From the NCBI GenBank assembly GCA_002341815.1, contig DDOT01000078.1, forward strand, positions 1 to 8,405: 8,405 nt of DNA. The letters run 5' to 3'. Positions 1 through 7,037 of the stretch are shown piece by piece. The translations under genes and the position numbers were made by a program. Source of the stretch: Thiobacillus sp. UBA2487 (GTDB taxonomy: Bacteria; Pseudomonadota; Gammaproteobacteria; Burkholderiales; Sulfuriferulaceae). Below the pieces are notes generated by a model. It made no database searches, was not told the DNA's origin, and saw only the letters and a program-made list of their open reading frames with translations. Each line of letters starts with the position of its first letter. Within the stretch, counting starts at the first letter, position 1.

Positions 1-13
1 TTTTATTCAATTG

Positions 14-33
14 GGCGTAGGAATCACTACGTC
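14..33 (+). other. Small inverted repeat (hairpin) at left edge
   Basis: CGTAG (16-20) and CTACG (27-31) are perfect inverted repeats around a six-base loop. One G·T and one G-C pair extend the stem to 14-20/27-33. No T-run follows, so it is not a convincing intrinsic terminator. It could be the 3' end structure of a gene lying to the left, or chance. Confidence 0.3.
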
Positions 34-69
34 ACGCTTTCATAAAATGCCACTCTGTAACAAAATGCT

Positions 70-84
70 GCGTGATCATCACGC
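70..84. promoter_or_regulatory. Perfect 15-base palindrome, possible operator
   Basis: GCGTGATCATCACGC is two perfect 7-base arms around one central base. It lies about 55 bases upstream of the TATAAT box at 139-144. The half-site TCACGC also occurs at 32-37, in the same orientation as the right arm. Palindromes of this size and spacing are typical of dimeric regulator sites. The regulator is unknown, and the operator role is inferred from symmetry and position alone. Confidence 0.4.
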
Positions 85-113
85 GAATTCATGAAAAGAT
101 CGGGTTGATTTGC

Positions 114-144
114 GAGACATGTCGTTTGATATTCGAGCTATAAT
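114..144 (+). promoter_or_regulatory. Probable sigma70 promoter for the yebC-rib operon
   Basis: A perfect -10 hexamer TATAAT lies at 139-144. The best -35 match is GAGACA at 114-119 (four of six bases) with a 19-base spacer, so the -35 element is weak. The predicted transcription start is near 151, giving a leader of about 26 bases before the yebC ATG at 177. An 8-base palindrome GACATGTC (116-123) overlaps the -35 area and might bind a regulator. The -10 box is clear; the rest is inference. Confidence 0.55.
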
Positions 145-176
145 CAGCGGTTTGTTTCTGGCGTAACGAGGGCGAC

Positions 177-908
177 ATGGCTGGGCACAGCAAATGGGCA
201 AACATCAAGCATAAAAAAGCCGCAGCAGATGCAAAACGCGGCAAAATTTTTACGCGGTTGATCAAGGAAATTACCGTGGCGGCCAAGTTGGGCGGCAGCG
301 ATCTGGACAGCAACGCGCGCTTGCGTTTGGCGGTGGACAAGGCATACGACAACAATATGCCGAAAGACACCATTGAACGCGCCATCAAGCGCGGTTCTGG
401 TGAGTTGGAAGCGGTAAATTATGAAGAAATCCGTTATGAAGGCTATGGTCTGGGTGGCGCTGCCATTATGGTGGATTGCCTGACCGATAACCGGGTGCGC
501 ACCGTGGCTGATGTGCGACATGCGTTCACCAAATATGGTGGCAATATGGGTACGGATGGTTGCGTGGCCTTCCAGTTTACGCATTGCGGACAAATGTTGT
601 TTGCCCCAGGTGTGAATGAGGATGCCTTGATGGAAGCGGCATTGGAAGCCGGTGCCGACGATGTGATTACGCATGAGGATGGCAGTATCGAAGTGATTAC
701 GCCGCCGTATGAGATGTCGGCCATTCGCGAATCGTTGGACAAAGCCGGCTTTAAATCCGAGTTTGCTGAAGTCACCATGAAACCGCAAAACGAAATTGAG
801 CTCACAGGTGATGACGCCGTAAAAATGCAAAAAATCCTCGATGCATTAGAAGCATTGGATGATGTGCAGGATGTATTTACGTCGGCAGAGGTTGTGCTGC
901 CCGAATAA
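177..908 (+). CDS. yebC: YebC/PmpR/TACO1 family protein
   Basis: The 243-residue product is full length for the family (about 240-250). It starts [16 protein letters not shown], the nearly invariant YebC N-terminus, and continues with the conserved basic segment to about residue 37 ([18 protein letters not shown]). The [15 protein letters not shown] block (about 98-106) and the acidic C-terminal domain are also typical. The family is cytoplasmic. Members have been described as DNA-binding regulators (PmpR) and more recently as ribosome-associated translation factors; which applies here cannot be read from sequence. The start is preceded by a purine-rich site (CGAGGG). It is first in an operon, 8 bases before ribE. 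In many proteobacteria yebC instead sits beside ruvC, so this placement is notable. Confidence 0.96.
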   Translation: MAGHSKWANIKHKKAAADAKRGKIFTRLIKEITVAAKLGGSDLDSNARLRLAVDKAYDNNMPKDTIERAIKRGSGELEAVNYEEIRYEGYGLGGAAIMVDCLTDNRVRTVADVRHAFTKYGGNMGTDGCVAFQFTHCGQMLFAPGVNEDALMEAALEAGADDVITHEDGSIEVITPPYEMSAIRESLDKAGFKSEFAEVTMKPQNEIELTGDDAVKMQKILDALEALDDVQDVFTSAEVVLPE

Positions 909-916
909 GGAGAGCT

Positions 917-1516
917 ATGTTTACCGGAATCATTCAGGCTGTGGGCAGGGTGGATAACGTGGTGCCGCGAGGCGCCGATCTTCGGTTGCATATCGACGTC
1001 AACGGGTTGGACATGGCGGATGTCGGCTTGGGGGATTCAATTGCTTGTAATGGGGTATGTCTGACCGCGATTGCAGTTGATAATACCGGATTTGAGGTGG
1101 ACGTGTCGGCGGAAACCCTGCGCTGTACCATTGGGTTTGTTGCTGATCAACGGATCAATCTTGAAAAAGCCATGCGCGTGCAAGATCGCTTGGGCGGGCA
1201 TCTGGTGTCCGGGCACGTCGATGGTGTGGCTGAGATTTTGCGTTTTGACGCCGCAGGCGATTGCATGGAAATGCTGGTTCGTGCACCGCACATCCTGTCG
1301 CGTTACGTCGTTACCAAAGGCTCTGTGACGATCAATGGCGTGAGTTTGACAGTGAATTCGGTGGATCAGGCCGATTTTAGTATCAACCTGATTCCACATA
1401 CGTTGCAGCATACCAATCTGCATCTATTAACCGCCGGTAGTCATGTCAATCTGGAAATTGACATGATGGCGCGATATGCTGAACGCATACTGAATTACGC
1501 ACGGGAGTTTGCATGA
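917..1516 (+). CDS. ribE: Riboflavin synthase, alpha subunit
   Basis: Converts two 6,7-dimethyl-8-ribityllumazine molecules to riboflavin plus the pyrimidinedione, the last step of riboflavin synthesis; a cytoplasmic homotrimer. The 199 residues form the two tandem lumazine-binding barrels typical of the enzyme (roughly 1-97 and 98-190). Seen directly: the N-terminal MFTGI; GDSIACNGVCLTA with Ser41 and Cys48, positions known to matter in the E. coli enzyme; GGHLVSGHVDG (93-103) with its conserved histidines; the second-barrel SVTINGVSLTVN; and the C-terminal EIDMMARYAERIL. A good ribosome site (AAGGAGA) precedes the ATG at 917. The stop codon overlaps the next start as ATGA, which implies translational coupling to the ribBA-type gene. 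ribD, often just upstream, is not here. The symbol follows the ribE = riboflavin synthase convention (ribC in E. coli). Confidence 0.97.
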   Translation: MFTGIIQAVGRVDNVVPRGADLRLHIDVNGLDMADVGLGDSIACNGVCLTAIAVDNTGFEVDVSAETLRCTIGFVADQRINLEKAMRVQDRLGGHLVSGHVDGVAEILRFDAAGDCMEMLVRAPHILSRYVVTKGSVTINGVSLTVNSVDQADFSINLIPHTLQHTNLHLLTAGSHVNLEIDMMARYAERILNYAREFA

Positions 1517-2598
1517 CATTAAGTCCGATTGAGGACATCATCACCGAGATTCGCGCGGGACGCATGGTGATTTTGGTGGATGAGGAAGATCGTGAGAACG
1601 AAGGTGATCTGGTAATGGCGGCTGAGTTCGTTACGCCTGATGCGATCAATTTCATGGTGACCCATGCGCGAGGCTTGGTGTGCTTGACACTAACCGATGA
1701 CCGCTGCCGCCAACTGGGTTTGCGGCAGATGGTGAATGACAACCAGACGCCGCACGGTACGGCATTCACGGTTTCGATTGAAGCAGCGGAAGGCGTTACC
1801 ACCGGCATTTCGGCAGCGGATCGCGCGCGCACCATTCAGGTGGCGGTGGCGCGCAATGCCGTGCCCGGCGATATCATTCAACCCGGGCATGTCTTTCCGC
1901 TGCGCGCCCAGCCGGGTGGCGTGCTGATGCGCGCCGGACACACCGAGGCCGGATGCGATTTGGCCCGGTTGGCAGGCGTGGAACCTGCCGCCGTGATTTG
2001 CGAAATCATGAAAGAAGACGGCAGCATGGCGCGTCTGCCGGACCTGATTGAGTACGCACGCTTGCATCAGCTAAAAATCGGCGCAATTTCTGATTTGATT
2101 CATTACCGCAACCGTAACGAATGTTTGGTAGAACGGGCGGGGCAGCGCCCCATTACGACCGCATTTGGCGCATTTGAATTGATGGTCTACCGCGAGGTGT
2201 TGAGCGGCGCCACCCATTTGGCATTGGTGCGCGGCGACATTCAGCCCGATATCACCACCTTGGTCCGCGTGCATGAGCCGGTATCGGTGATGGATATCCT
2301 GGAGACTGATAGCCAGCGTCATTCGTTTAGCGTCGGCCAGGCGCTGGAACGCATCGCAGCCATCGGTCACGGGGTTGTGGTGTTGTTGCATCGTCCCGAA
2401 ACGGCTGACGATTTATTGGCACATGCGCTGCCTGCGCAGGATACGCGTGTTCAACAAAAATGGGATGCGCGCACGTTCGGTGCGGGCGCTCAAATTCTGC
2501 GCGATCTAGGGGTCGGAAAAATGACATTGCTGGCCAGTCCGCGCAAAATTCCTTCATTGACCGGGTTTGGTCTTGAAGTCACCGGCTTTTCTGACTGA
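1513..2598 (+). CDS. ribBA: DHBP synthase fused to degenerate GTP cyclohydrolase II domain
   Basis: Residues 1 to about 200 are 3,4-dihydroxy-2-butanone 4-phosphate synthase (RibB), which makes the four-carbon unit of lumazine from ribulose 5-phosphate. The active-site blocks are intact: DEEDRENEGDL (23-33), THARGLVC (50-57), TGISAADRA (97-105), PGHVFPLRA (124-132), RAGHTEAGCDLARLAG (140-155) and EIMKEDG (164-170). Residues about 205-361 align with GTP cyclohydrolase II (THLALVRGD, RVH at 252-254, AQILRDLGVGKM, GFGLEV). The three zinc-binding cysteines normally just after the RVH motif are absent, and no cysteine occurs after residue 204, so GTP cyclohydrolase activity is very unlikely. Such proteins have been called RibBX. 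A separate ribA is expected elsewhere. Its ATG overlaps the ribE stop (ATGA), and ribH follows after 13 bases. Confidence 0.95.
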   Translation: MTLSPIEDIITEIRAGRMVILVDEEDRENEGDLVMAAEFVTPDAINFMVTHARGLVCLTLTDDRCRQLGLRQMVNDNQTPHGTAFTVSIEAAEGVTTGISAADRARTIQVAVARNAVPGDIIQPGHVFPLRAQPGGVLMRAGHTEAGCDLARLAGVEPAAVICEIMKEDGSMARLPDLIEYARLHQLKIGAISDLIHYRNRNECLVERAGQRPITTAFGAFELMVYREVLSGATHLALVRGDIQPDITTLVRVHEPVSVMDILETDSQRHSFSVGQALERIAAIGHGVVVLLHRPETADDLLAHALPAQDTRVQQKWDARTFGAGAQILRDLGVGKMTLLASPRKIPSLTGFGLEVTGFSD

Positions 2599-2611
2599 AC
2601 AAGGAAGATAA

Positions 2612-3076
2612 ATGGATTACGACGGCATTCAGGAAATCAGCCCGAATCTCGATGGCAGTGCTTTGCGGATTGGGGTGGTGATGAGCCGCTTCAACCGCGA
2701 TATTTGCGATGCCCTGTTGGCATCTTGCTCCCACGCCTTGCTGAAACATGGTGTCCCATCGCACCAAATTTTGTTGGCTACCGTACCGGGCGCGTTGGAA
2801 ATTCCGCTGGTGCTACGCAAATTGGCGAGCAGTGGTCAATATGATGCGTTAATTGCATTAGGCGCGGTGGTGCGCGGTGATACCTATCACTTTGAAGTGG
2901 TGTCCAATGAAATGGCCAGCGGCATTACCCGGGTGCAGTTGGAAACGGGCATTCCGGTGGCCAATGCGGTGTTGACCACCGATACCGATGAGCAGGCGCA
3001 TATGCGTACGGCTGTCAAAGGCGCCGAGGCGGCTGAATGCGCCATTGAAATGGCCAATCTGCTGAGGTTGTTATGA
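2612..3076 (+). CDS. ribH: 6,7-dimethyl-8-ribityllumazine synthase
   Basis: Condenses the RibB product with 5-amino-6-ribitylaminouracil to form lumazine, the substrate of RibE; cytoplasmic and usually pentameric or icosahedral. The 154-residue length is normal. Seen directly: [10 protein letters not shown] (19-28) with the aromatic substrate-stacking Phe27; VPGALEIP (58-65); [17 protein letters not shown] (84-100) with the catalytic His93; and [13 protein letters not shown] (120-132), whose Arg132 matches the phosphate-binding arginine of the family. A strong ribosome site (AAGGAAG) lies before the ATG. Its stop overlaps the nusB start by ATGA, the widely conserved ribH-nusB junction. DHBP synthase and riboflavin synthase are encoded immediately upstream. 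Confidence 0.97.
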   Translation: MDYDGIQEISPNLDGSALRIGVVMSRFNRDICDALLASCSHALLKHGVPSHQILLATVPGALEIPLVLRKLASSGQYDALIALGAVVRGDTYHFEVVSNEMASGITRVQLETGIPVANAVLTTDTDEQAHMRTAVKGAEAAECAIEMANLLRLL

Positions 3077-3516
3077 GCACCGGTCGTCATCGAACGCGCG
3101 AGTTGGTGGTTCAGGCGCTTTATCAATGGTTATTGAATCCGCAACCGGTTCAGGCATTGCTGCGGCATTTGCGTGAGACAGAGCCTGACGGGTTTGATCA
3201 AGAGCGTTGTCAACAGTTGCTGGATGGTTTGACCGCGCATGCAACTGGGTTGGACCAGCAAATTGCCCATTTTATTGATCGGCCTGTGACGGCATTAAGT
3301 CCGGTAGAGCATGCGGTTTTGTTGTTGGGTGCGGAAGAGCTTGCCCACTATCCGGATGTGCCTTATCGGGTGGCGATTAACGAAGCAGTGGAATTGGCAA
3401 AAACCTTCGGTGGCACTGACGGGCATAAATTTGTCAATGGGGTGATGGACAAGTTGGCGGCGGTGTTGCGTCCCCATGAGTTTGTTGCGCGTCGGCGTTC
3501 CGAATCGGGTAAGTGA
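3073..3516 (+). CDS. nusB: Transcription antitermination factor NusB
   Basis: RNA-binding all-helical protein that joins NusE (ribosomal protein S10) on boxA RNA during rRNA transcription and processive antitermination. The 147 residues are normal for the family. Seen directly: the arginine-rich N-terminus ([15 protein letters not shown], about 5-19), which in known structures binds boxA, and the highly conserved C-terminal stretch from [18 protein letters not shown] through [14 protein letters not shown] (about 96-130). The start codon overlaps the ribH stop (ATGA), which sets the start and suggests coupled translation. The gap to thiL is nine bases. No anomalies are seen. Confidence 0.96.
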   Translation: MSTGRHRTRELVVQALYQWLLNPQPVQALLRHLRETEPDGFDQERCQQLLDGLTAHATGLDQQIAHFIDRPVTALSPVEHAVLLLGAEELAHYPDVPYRVAINEAVELAKTFGGTDGHKFVNGVMDKLAAVLRPHEFVARRRSESGK

Positions 3517-3525
3517 TCATCGGGC

Positions 3526-4485
3526 ATGACCGCCGAGTTTGATCTCATCAAGCGTTTTTTTTCCAGGCCGGTGCACGGCGTTGTGCTGGGCGTGGGGGAT
3601 GATGCTGCTTTGCTGGATCCGTCACCCGGTTATCAACTGGCGGTTACCACCGACACCTTGGTAGCTGATGTGCATTTTTTTGCGGATGTCGATCCGGTTG
3701 CCTTGGGCTGGAAAGCCGTTGCCGTGAATCTGTCGGATTTGGCGGCCATGGGCGCCAAGCCACGCTGGTTAAGCCTGGCATTGACCTTGCCGGATATCAA
3801 CGATCACTGGTTAGCGGGTTTTGCCCAAGGGTTCTATGATTGCGCCGAGCGTGCCGGTGCAGTGTTGATTGGCGGTGATACCACCCAAGGGCCGTTGGCG
3901 ATCACCGTCACTGCGATGGGTGAGATTCAGCCGGGTGTCGCATTAAGGCGGGATACCGCGCTTGCCGGTGAGGATATCTGGGTGTCGGGAACATTGGGTG
4001 ATGCCGCGCTTGGGCTGGCGGCGTTGCAGGGTCGCTTGACTGCGGATTTGGCCGATCAGGCGGTGTTGTTGCCGCGTTTGCTGACGCCTGCACCACGCAA
4101 TGCGCTTGGGCTGGCCTTGGTCGGTCTGGCATCGGCCTGTATCGATGTGTCTGATGGCCTGCTGGCGGATTTGGGCCATATTCTTGAACGATCATCGGTG
4201 GGCGCAGTGGTGCGCTGGCCGGATGTGCCGGTAAGTTTGGCGGCCAGTCACTTTTCCAATTTCCCTGATTTCAGGGTTGCCGTGCTGGCCGGTGGCGATG
4301 ACTACGAATTGTGCTTTACTGCACCAACCGCCAAGCGGGACAACATCCAATCATTGGCAGATACGCTGGCGGTGAGATTAAGCCTGATTGGTCAAGTTGT
4401 CGATTCCCCCGGATTGCGCGTGCTGGATGCCAAGGGCCAAGATATGGACTTGATCAAGGGGGGATATGAGCACTTCACGGCCTGA
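3526..4485 (+). CDS. thiL: Thiamine-monophosphate kinase
   Basis: Phosphorylates thiamine monophosphate with ATP to give the cofactor thiamine diphosphate. It is a cytoplasmic member of the PurM/SelD-like ATP-binding superfamily. At 319 residues it is close to E. coli ThiL (325). Motifs in order: GVGDDAA (22-28), TTDTLVADVHF (41-51), VNLSDLAAMGAKP (67-79), IGGDTTQGP (115-123), CIDVSDGLLADLGHI (205-219) and AGGDDYELCF (255-264). The acidic residues in these blocks bind magnesium and phosphate in the family. The ATG at 3526 lacks a strong ribosome site (upstream ATCGGG). It lies nine bases after nusB, so ribosomes may arrive from there. The last 20 bases overlap pgpA in another frame. Confidence 0.96.
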   Translation: MTAEFDLIKRFFSRPVHGVVLGVGDDAALLDPSPGYQLAVTTDTLVADVHFFADVDPVALGWKAVAVNLSDLAAMGAKPRWLSLALTLPDINDHWLAGFAQGFYDCAERAGAVLIGGDTTQGPLAITVTAMGEIQPGVALRRDTALAGEDIWVSGTLGDAALGLAALQGRLTADLADQAVLLPRLLTPAPRNALGLALVGLASACIDVSDGLLADLGHILERSSVGAVVRWPDVPVSLAASHFSNFPDFRVAVLAGGDDYELCFTAPTAKRDNIQSLADTLAVRLSLIGQVVDSPGLRVLDAKGQDMDLIKGGYEHFTA

Positions 4486-4954
4486 TACCCGATTTTTGTT
4501 TCGCCATCCGGCGCATTGGATAGCACTGGGCTTCGGCAGTGGGTTGGCGCCCGTAGCGCCGGGCACGTTTGGCACCTTGGCGGGCATTCCCTTGTATTTT
4601 TGGTGGTTAGCGCCTTTGCCGGTTGCGTGGCAATATGGATTGATGGCTATCGCGTTTGTATTGGGTATTTCCGTGTGTGCCATTGCGGGGCGTGCATTGG
4701 GTGAAGTGGATCATGGCAGCATTGTTTGGGATGAAATTGTCGCCATCTGGTTGGTGTTGGCGATGGTACCGCACGATTGGCCGGGTGTTTTGCTGGGATT
4801 CATCTTTTTCAGGTTGTTCGATATTACCAAACCATTTCCGGTAGGCTGGTTGGACAAGCGCATGCACAATCCATTGGGGGTAATGCTGGATGACGTGTTG
4901 GCGGCGGCTTATGCCATCTTGGTCATTCGGTTGCTGTATTGGGCGCATGGGTGA
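4466..4954 (+). CDS. pgpA: Phosphatidylglycerophosphatase A
   Basis: Inner-membrane phosphatase that converts phosphatidylglycerophosphate to phosphatidylglycerol. The 162-residue product matches the family in length. Seen directly: GSGLAPVAPGTFGTLAG (24-40); DHGSIVWDEIVAIW (82-95) with conserved acidic residues; FRLFDITKPFPVGWLDKR (115-132); and GVMLDDVLAA (138-147). Hydrophobic stretches at about 42-75, 91-118 and 143-158 are consistent with several membrane segments. The start lies inside thiL (20-base overlap) and has a strong purine-rich site (AAGGGGGG) just upstream. cinA starts three bases after its stop. The thiL-pgpA neighbourhood is common in proteobacteria. Confidence 0.95.
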   Translation: MSTSRPDTRFLFRHPAHWIALGFGSGLAPVAPGTFGTLAGIPLYFWWLAPLPVAWQYGLMAIAFVLGISVCAIAGRALGEVDHGSIVWDEIVAIWLVLAMVPHDWPGVLLGFIFFRLFDITKPFPVGWLDKRMHNPLGVMLDDVLAAAYAILVIRLLYWAHG

Positions 4955-4957
4955 GCG

Positions 4958-5452
4958 ATGCAAATAAATGACGTTGAGCTTGAAACACTCGCCAAGCAGG
5001 TGGGCGAGCATTTGCAGGCTGTTGGTGGTGTTCTGGCCACAGCCGAGTCGTGCACAGGGGGTTGGGTGGGAGAAGTGCTGACTAGTGTGCCGGGTAGTTC
5101 GCAATGGTACGTGGGTGGGTTTATTACGTACGCCAATGCGGCCAAGCAAGGTTGGTTAGGGGTCAACGCTGACACCTTGATCCGGCATGGCGCAGTATCT
5201 GAAGCCGTGGCGGCGGAGATGGCATTGGGTGCTCTGGCGCGTAGTGACGCCACGTTGGCGTTATCGATTTCCGGAGTGGCCGGGCCTGGCGGTGGTACCG
5301 AGGCCAAACCGGTGGGCATGGTTTGTCTGGCTTGGGCGGAACGTGGGGGCATGGTGCTGACCACGACTTGCCGTTTTGATGGTGATCGGCGTGCTATTCG
5401 AGCACGTGCTGTGGCAGCAGCCCTGCGCGGGGTGATTGAGATCGTGCGGTGA
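4958..5452 (+). CDS. pncC: CinA C-terminal domain protein, nicotinamide-nucleotide amidase
   Basis: Predicted to deamidate nicotinamide mononucleotide (NMN) to nicotinic acid mononucleotide in the pyridine nucleotide cycle; cytoplasmic. The 164 residues correspond to the stand-alone CinA C-terminal domain (PncC/YgaD type). The N-terminal MoaB-like CinA domain found in longer homologues is absent. Seen directly: TAESCTGG (28-35) with the candidate nucleophile Ser31; [17 protein letters not shown] (53-69); [12 protein letters not shown] (78-89); [10 protein letters not shown] (104-113); and KPVGMV (117-122). The start is three bases after the pgpA stop and has only a weak ribosome site, so coupling is likely. 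It lies directly upstream of recA, a conserved arrangement that gave the cinA family its link to competence and recA. Confidence 0.93.
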   Translation: MQINDVELETLAKQVGEHLQAVGGVLATAESCTGGWVGEVLTSVPGSSQWYVGGFITYANAAKQGWLGVNADTLIRHGAVSEAVAAEMALGALARSDATLALSISGVAGPGGGTEAKPVGMVCLAWAERGGMVLTTTCRFDGDRRAIRARAVAAALRGVIEIVR

Positions 5453-5489
5453 ACGTGACACAATACAGTTATTTACAATTGAGGTGAGT
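5453..5489 (+). promoter_or_regulatory. cinA-recA spacer with recA ribosome site and possible promoter
   Basis: This 37-base gap holds a strong Shine-Dalgarno GAGGTGA (5481-5487) that fixes the recA ATG at 5490. Two -10-like hexamers are present: TACAAT (5474-5479, five of six) and TACAGT (5464-5469). Neither has a good -35 at 16-19 bases. No exact CTGT-N8-ACAG LexA box is present. The nearest is ACGT-N8-ACAG at 5453-5468, in which one half matches and the other is degraded. recA could therefore have a weak or atypical own promoter, or depend on readthrough from the upstream operon. Confidence 0.4.
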
Positions 5490-6521
5490 ATGGACGAAAA
5501 TCGGAGTAAGGCGCTGGCAGCGGCTTTGGCGCAGATCGAAAAGACGTTTGGCAAAGGCTCGATCATGCGCTTGGGCGATAGCGGCATTGAGCATGATATT
5601 CAAGTGGTATCGACCGGTTCGCTCGGGCTGGATATCGCCTTGGGTGCGGGTGGCTTGCCGCGTGGCCGTATCGTTGAAATTTATGGTCCTGAATCTTCCG
5701 GCAAAACCACATTGACCTTGCAGGTGATTGCGGAAATGCAAAAACTGGGCGGCACTGCGGCGTTTATTGATGCGGAACATGCGCTTGACCCGGTTTATGC
5801 GCAAAAATTGGGGGTTGATACCGCTAATTTGCTGATTTCGCAACCCGATACCGGCGAGCAAGCGCTGGAAATTGCTGATATGCTGGTGCGTTCGGGTTCG
5901 GTGGATATTGTTGTCATCGACTCGGTGGCTGCATTAACGCCAAAAGCCGAAATTGAAGGCGAAATGGGTGATTCGCACATGGGCCTGCAAGCCCGCTTGA
6001 TGAGCCAAGCCTTGCGTAAGCTGACCGGTAATATCAAGCGGACCAATACATTGGTGATTTTCATCAACCAGATTCGTATGAAAATCGGCGTTATGTTCGG
6101 TAATCCGGAAACCACCACAGGCGGTAATGCACTCAAATTTTATGCCTCCGTGCGTATTGATATTCGACGCACCGGTTCCATCAAAAAAGGCGAAGAAGTG
6201 ATTGGCTCGGAAACCCGGGTTAAAGTGGTGAAAAACAAAGTGGCACCACCGTTCAAGCAAGCCGAGTTTGACATTCTTTACGGCGAAGGTATTTCGCGCG
6301 AAGGAGAAATTGTTGACTTGGGCGTGGCGTGCAAGATCGTTGACAAATCGGGTGCATGGTATTCGTACAATGGTGAAAAAATTGGCCAAGGTAAGGATAA
6401 TGCACGCGAATTCCTGCGCGAACATCCCGACATGGCTCGCGAGATTGAAAACAAAGTGCGCGATTCGCTGGGCGTAACGCCCATGGCCATGACGGTTGAT
6501 CCGGATGGTGTCATTCTCTGA
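5490..6521 (+). CDS. recA: Recombinase RecA
   Basis: ATP-dependent DNA strand-exchange protein and co-protease for LexA cleavage. The product has 343 residues. Seen directly: Walker [10 protein letters not shown] (66-74), catalytic Glu96 in DAEHALDP, Walker [15 protein letters not shown] ending around Asp144, the MSQALRKL segment, and loop L2 with [20 protein letters not shown] (about 193-212). I chose the ATG at 5490, not the open frame from 5436, because it has GAGGTGA upstream and gives the standard MDENRSKAL start. The C-terminal tail is short: after about residue 324 it reads [20 protein letters not shown], with few acidic residues, unlike the acidic tail of E. coli RecA (353 residues). 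In E. coli that tail restrains DNA binding. recX overlaps the last codons. Confidence 0.98.
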   Translation: MDENRSKALAAALAQIEKTFGKGSIMRLGDSGIEHDIQVVSTGSLGLDIALGAGGLPRGRIVEIYGPESSGKTTLTLQVIAEMQKLGGTAAFIDAEHALDPVYAQKLGVDTANLLISQPDTGEQALEIADMLVRSGSVDIVVIDSVAALTPKAEIEGEMGDSHMGLQARLMSQALRKLTGNIKRTNTLVIFINQIRMKIGVMFGNPETTTGGNALKFYASVRIDIRRTGSIKKGEEVIGSETRVKVVKNKVAPPFKQAEFDILYGEGISREGEIVDLGVACKIVDKSGAWYSYNGEKIGQGKDNAREFLREHPDMAREIENKVRDSLGVTPMAMTVDPDGVIL

Positions 6522-7023
6522 CCCGCAAACGGCTAACGCAACTGGTGACCCCGTTGATCAAACACATCAACCGGTTGCGCTGTCCGTATTGCGCCAACGT
6601 GCGTTAGGATGGTTGGCCAGGCGCGAGTACAGCCAGTGGGAATTACAGCGGCGTCTGGTGCAGATCGGAGCAACCGCAGCGCAAGCAGACGCCTTGTTGA
6701 CCGATTTGTTGGCGCGTGGTTGGCTGTCTGACGCACGCTTCGCGGAAGCGCGAGTGAATGCGCGTCAGTCGCGCAACGGCGTGCAACGTATCGCCCGTGA
6801 ATTGCGCGCGCTTGGGGTGGATGATGAGACCATAACGCACGTCACGGTTGAGTTGCAGGCAACAGAAGTTGAGCGTGCGTTTGCCTTGTGGTGCAAGAAA
6901 TTCAAGCAAAAAGCCGTAGAACCGCGTGAAAAAGCCAAGCAGTACCGGTTCTTGCAGGCACGCGGATTTTCGCACGCAGTCATACGGCAAGTGCTCGAGT
7001 CAGACACAGTGGAACGAGACTGA
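6505..7023 (+). CDS. recX: Regulatory protein RecX
   Basis: RecX binds RecA filaments and limits their extension and co-protease activity. With the ATG at 6505 the product has 172 residues, slightly long for the family (about 150-165). Conserved RecX sequence begins at [16 protein letters not shown] and continues [52 protein letters not shown] and [18 protein letters not shown]. This is the series of helical repeats that makes up the fold. The start is uncertain: TTG 6496, ATG 6505 and GTG 6508 are all in frame and none has a clear ribosome site. All lie inside recA, so coupled translation after recA is likely (17-base overlap from 6505). The first 25 or so residues are not conserved. Confidence 0.9.
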   Translation: MVSFSDPQTANATGDPVDQTHQPVALSVLRQRALGWLARREYSQWELQRRLVQIGATAAQADALLTDLLARGWLSDARFAEARVNARQSRNGVQRIARELRALGVDDETITHVTVELQATEVERAFALWCKKFKQKAVEPREKAKQYRFLQARGFSHAVIRQVLESDTVERD

Positions 7024-7037
7024 TTCACCAGAATGTG

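Noticed and set aside
47..94. Short plus-strand frame from ATG 47 (15 codons) as a leader peptide
   Set aside because: It has no ribosome site, lies upstream of the likely transcription start near 151, and overlaps the palindrome.
144..830. Long minus-strand open frame (228 codons) opposite yebC
   Set aside because: It is a shadow of a strongly conserved gene on the other strand, with histidine-rich non-protein-like composition and no recognisable motif.
5436..5489. Open recA frame extending 18 codons upstream of 5490
   Set aside because: It overlaps the pncC end and has no ribosome site at its start. GAGGTGA sits just before 5490, and the protein then starts with the standard Rec[10 protein letters not shown].
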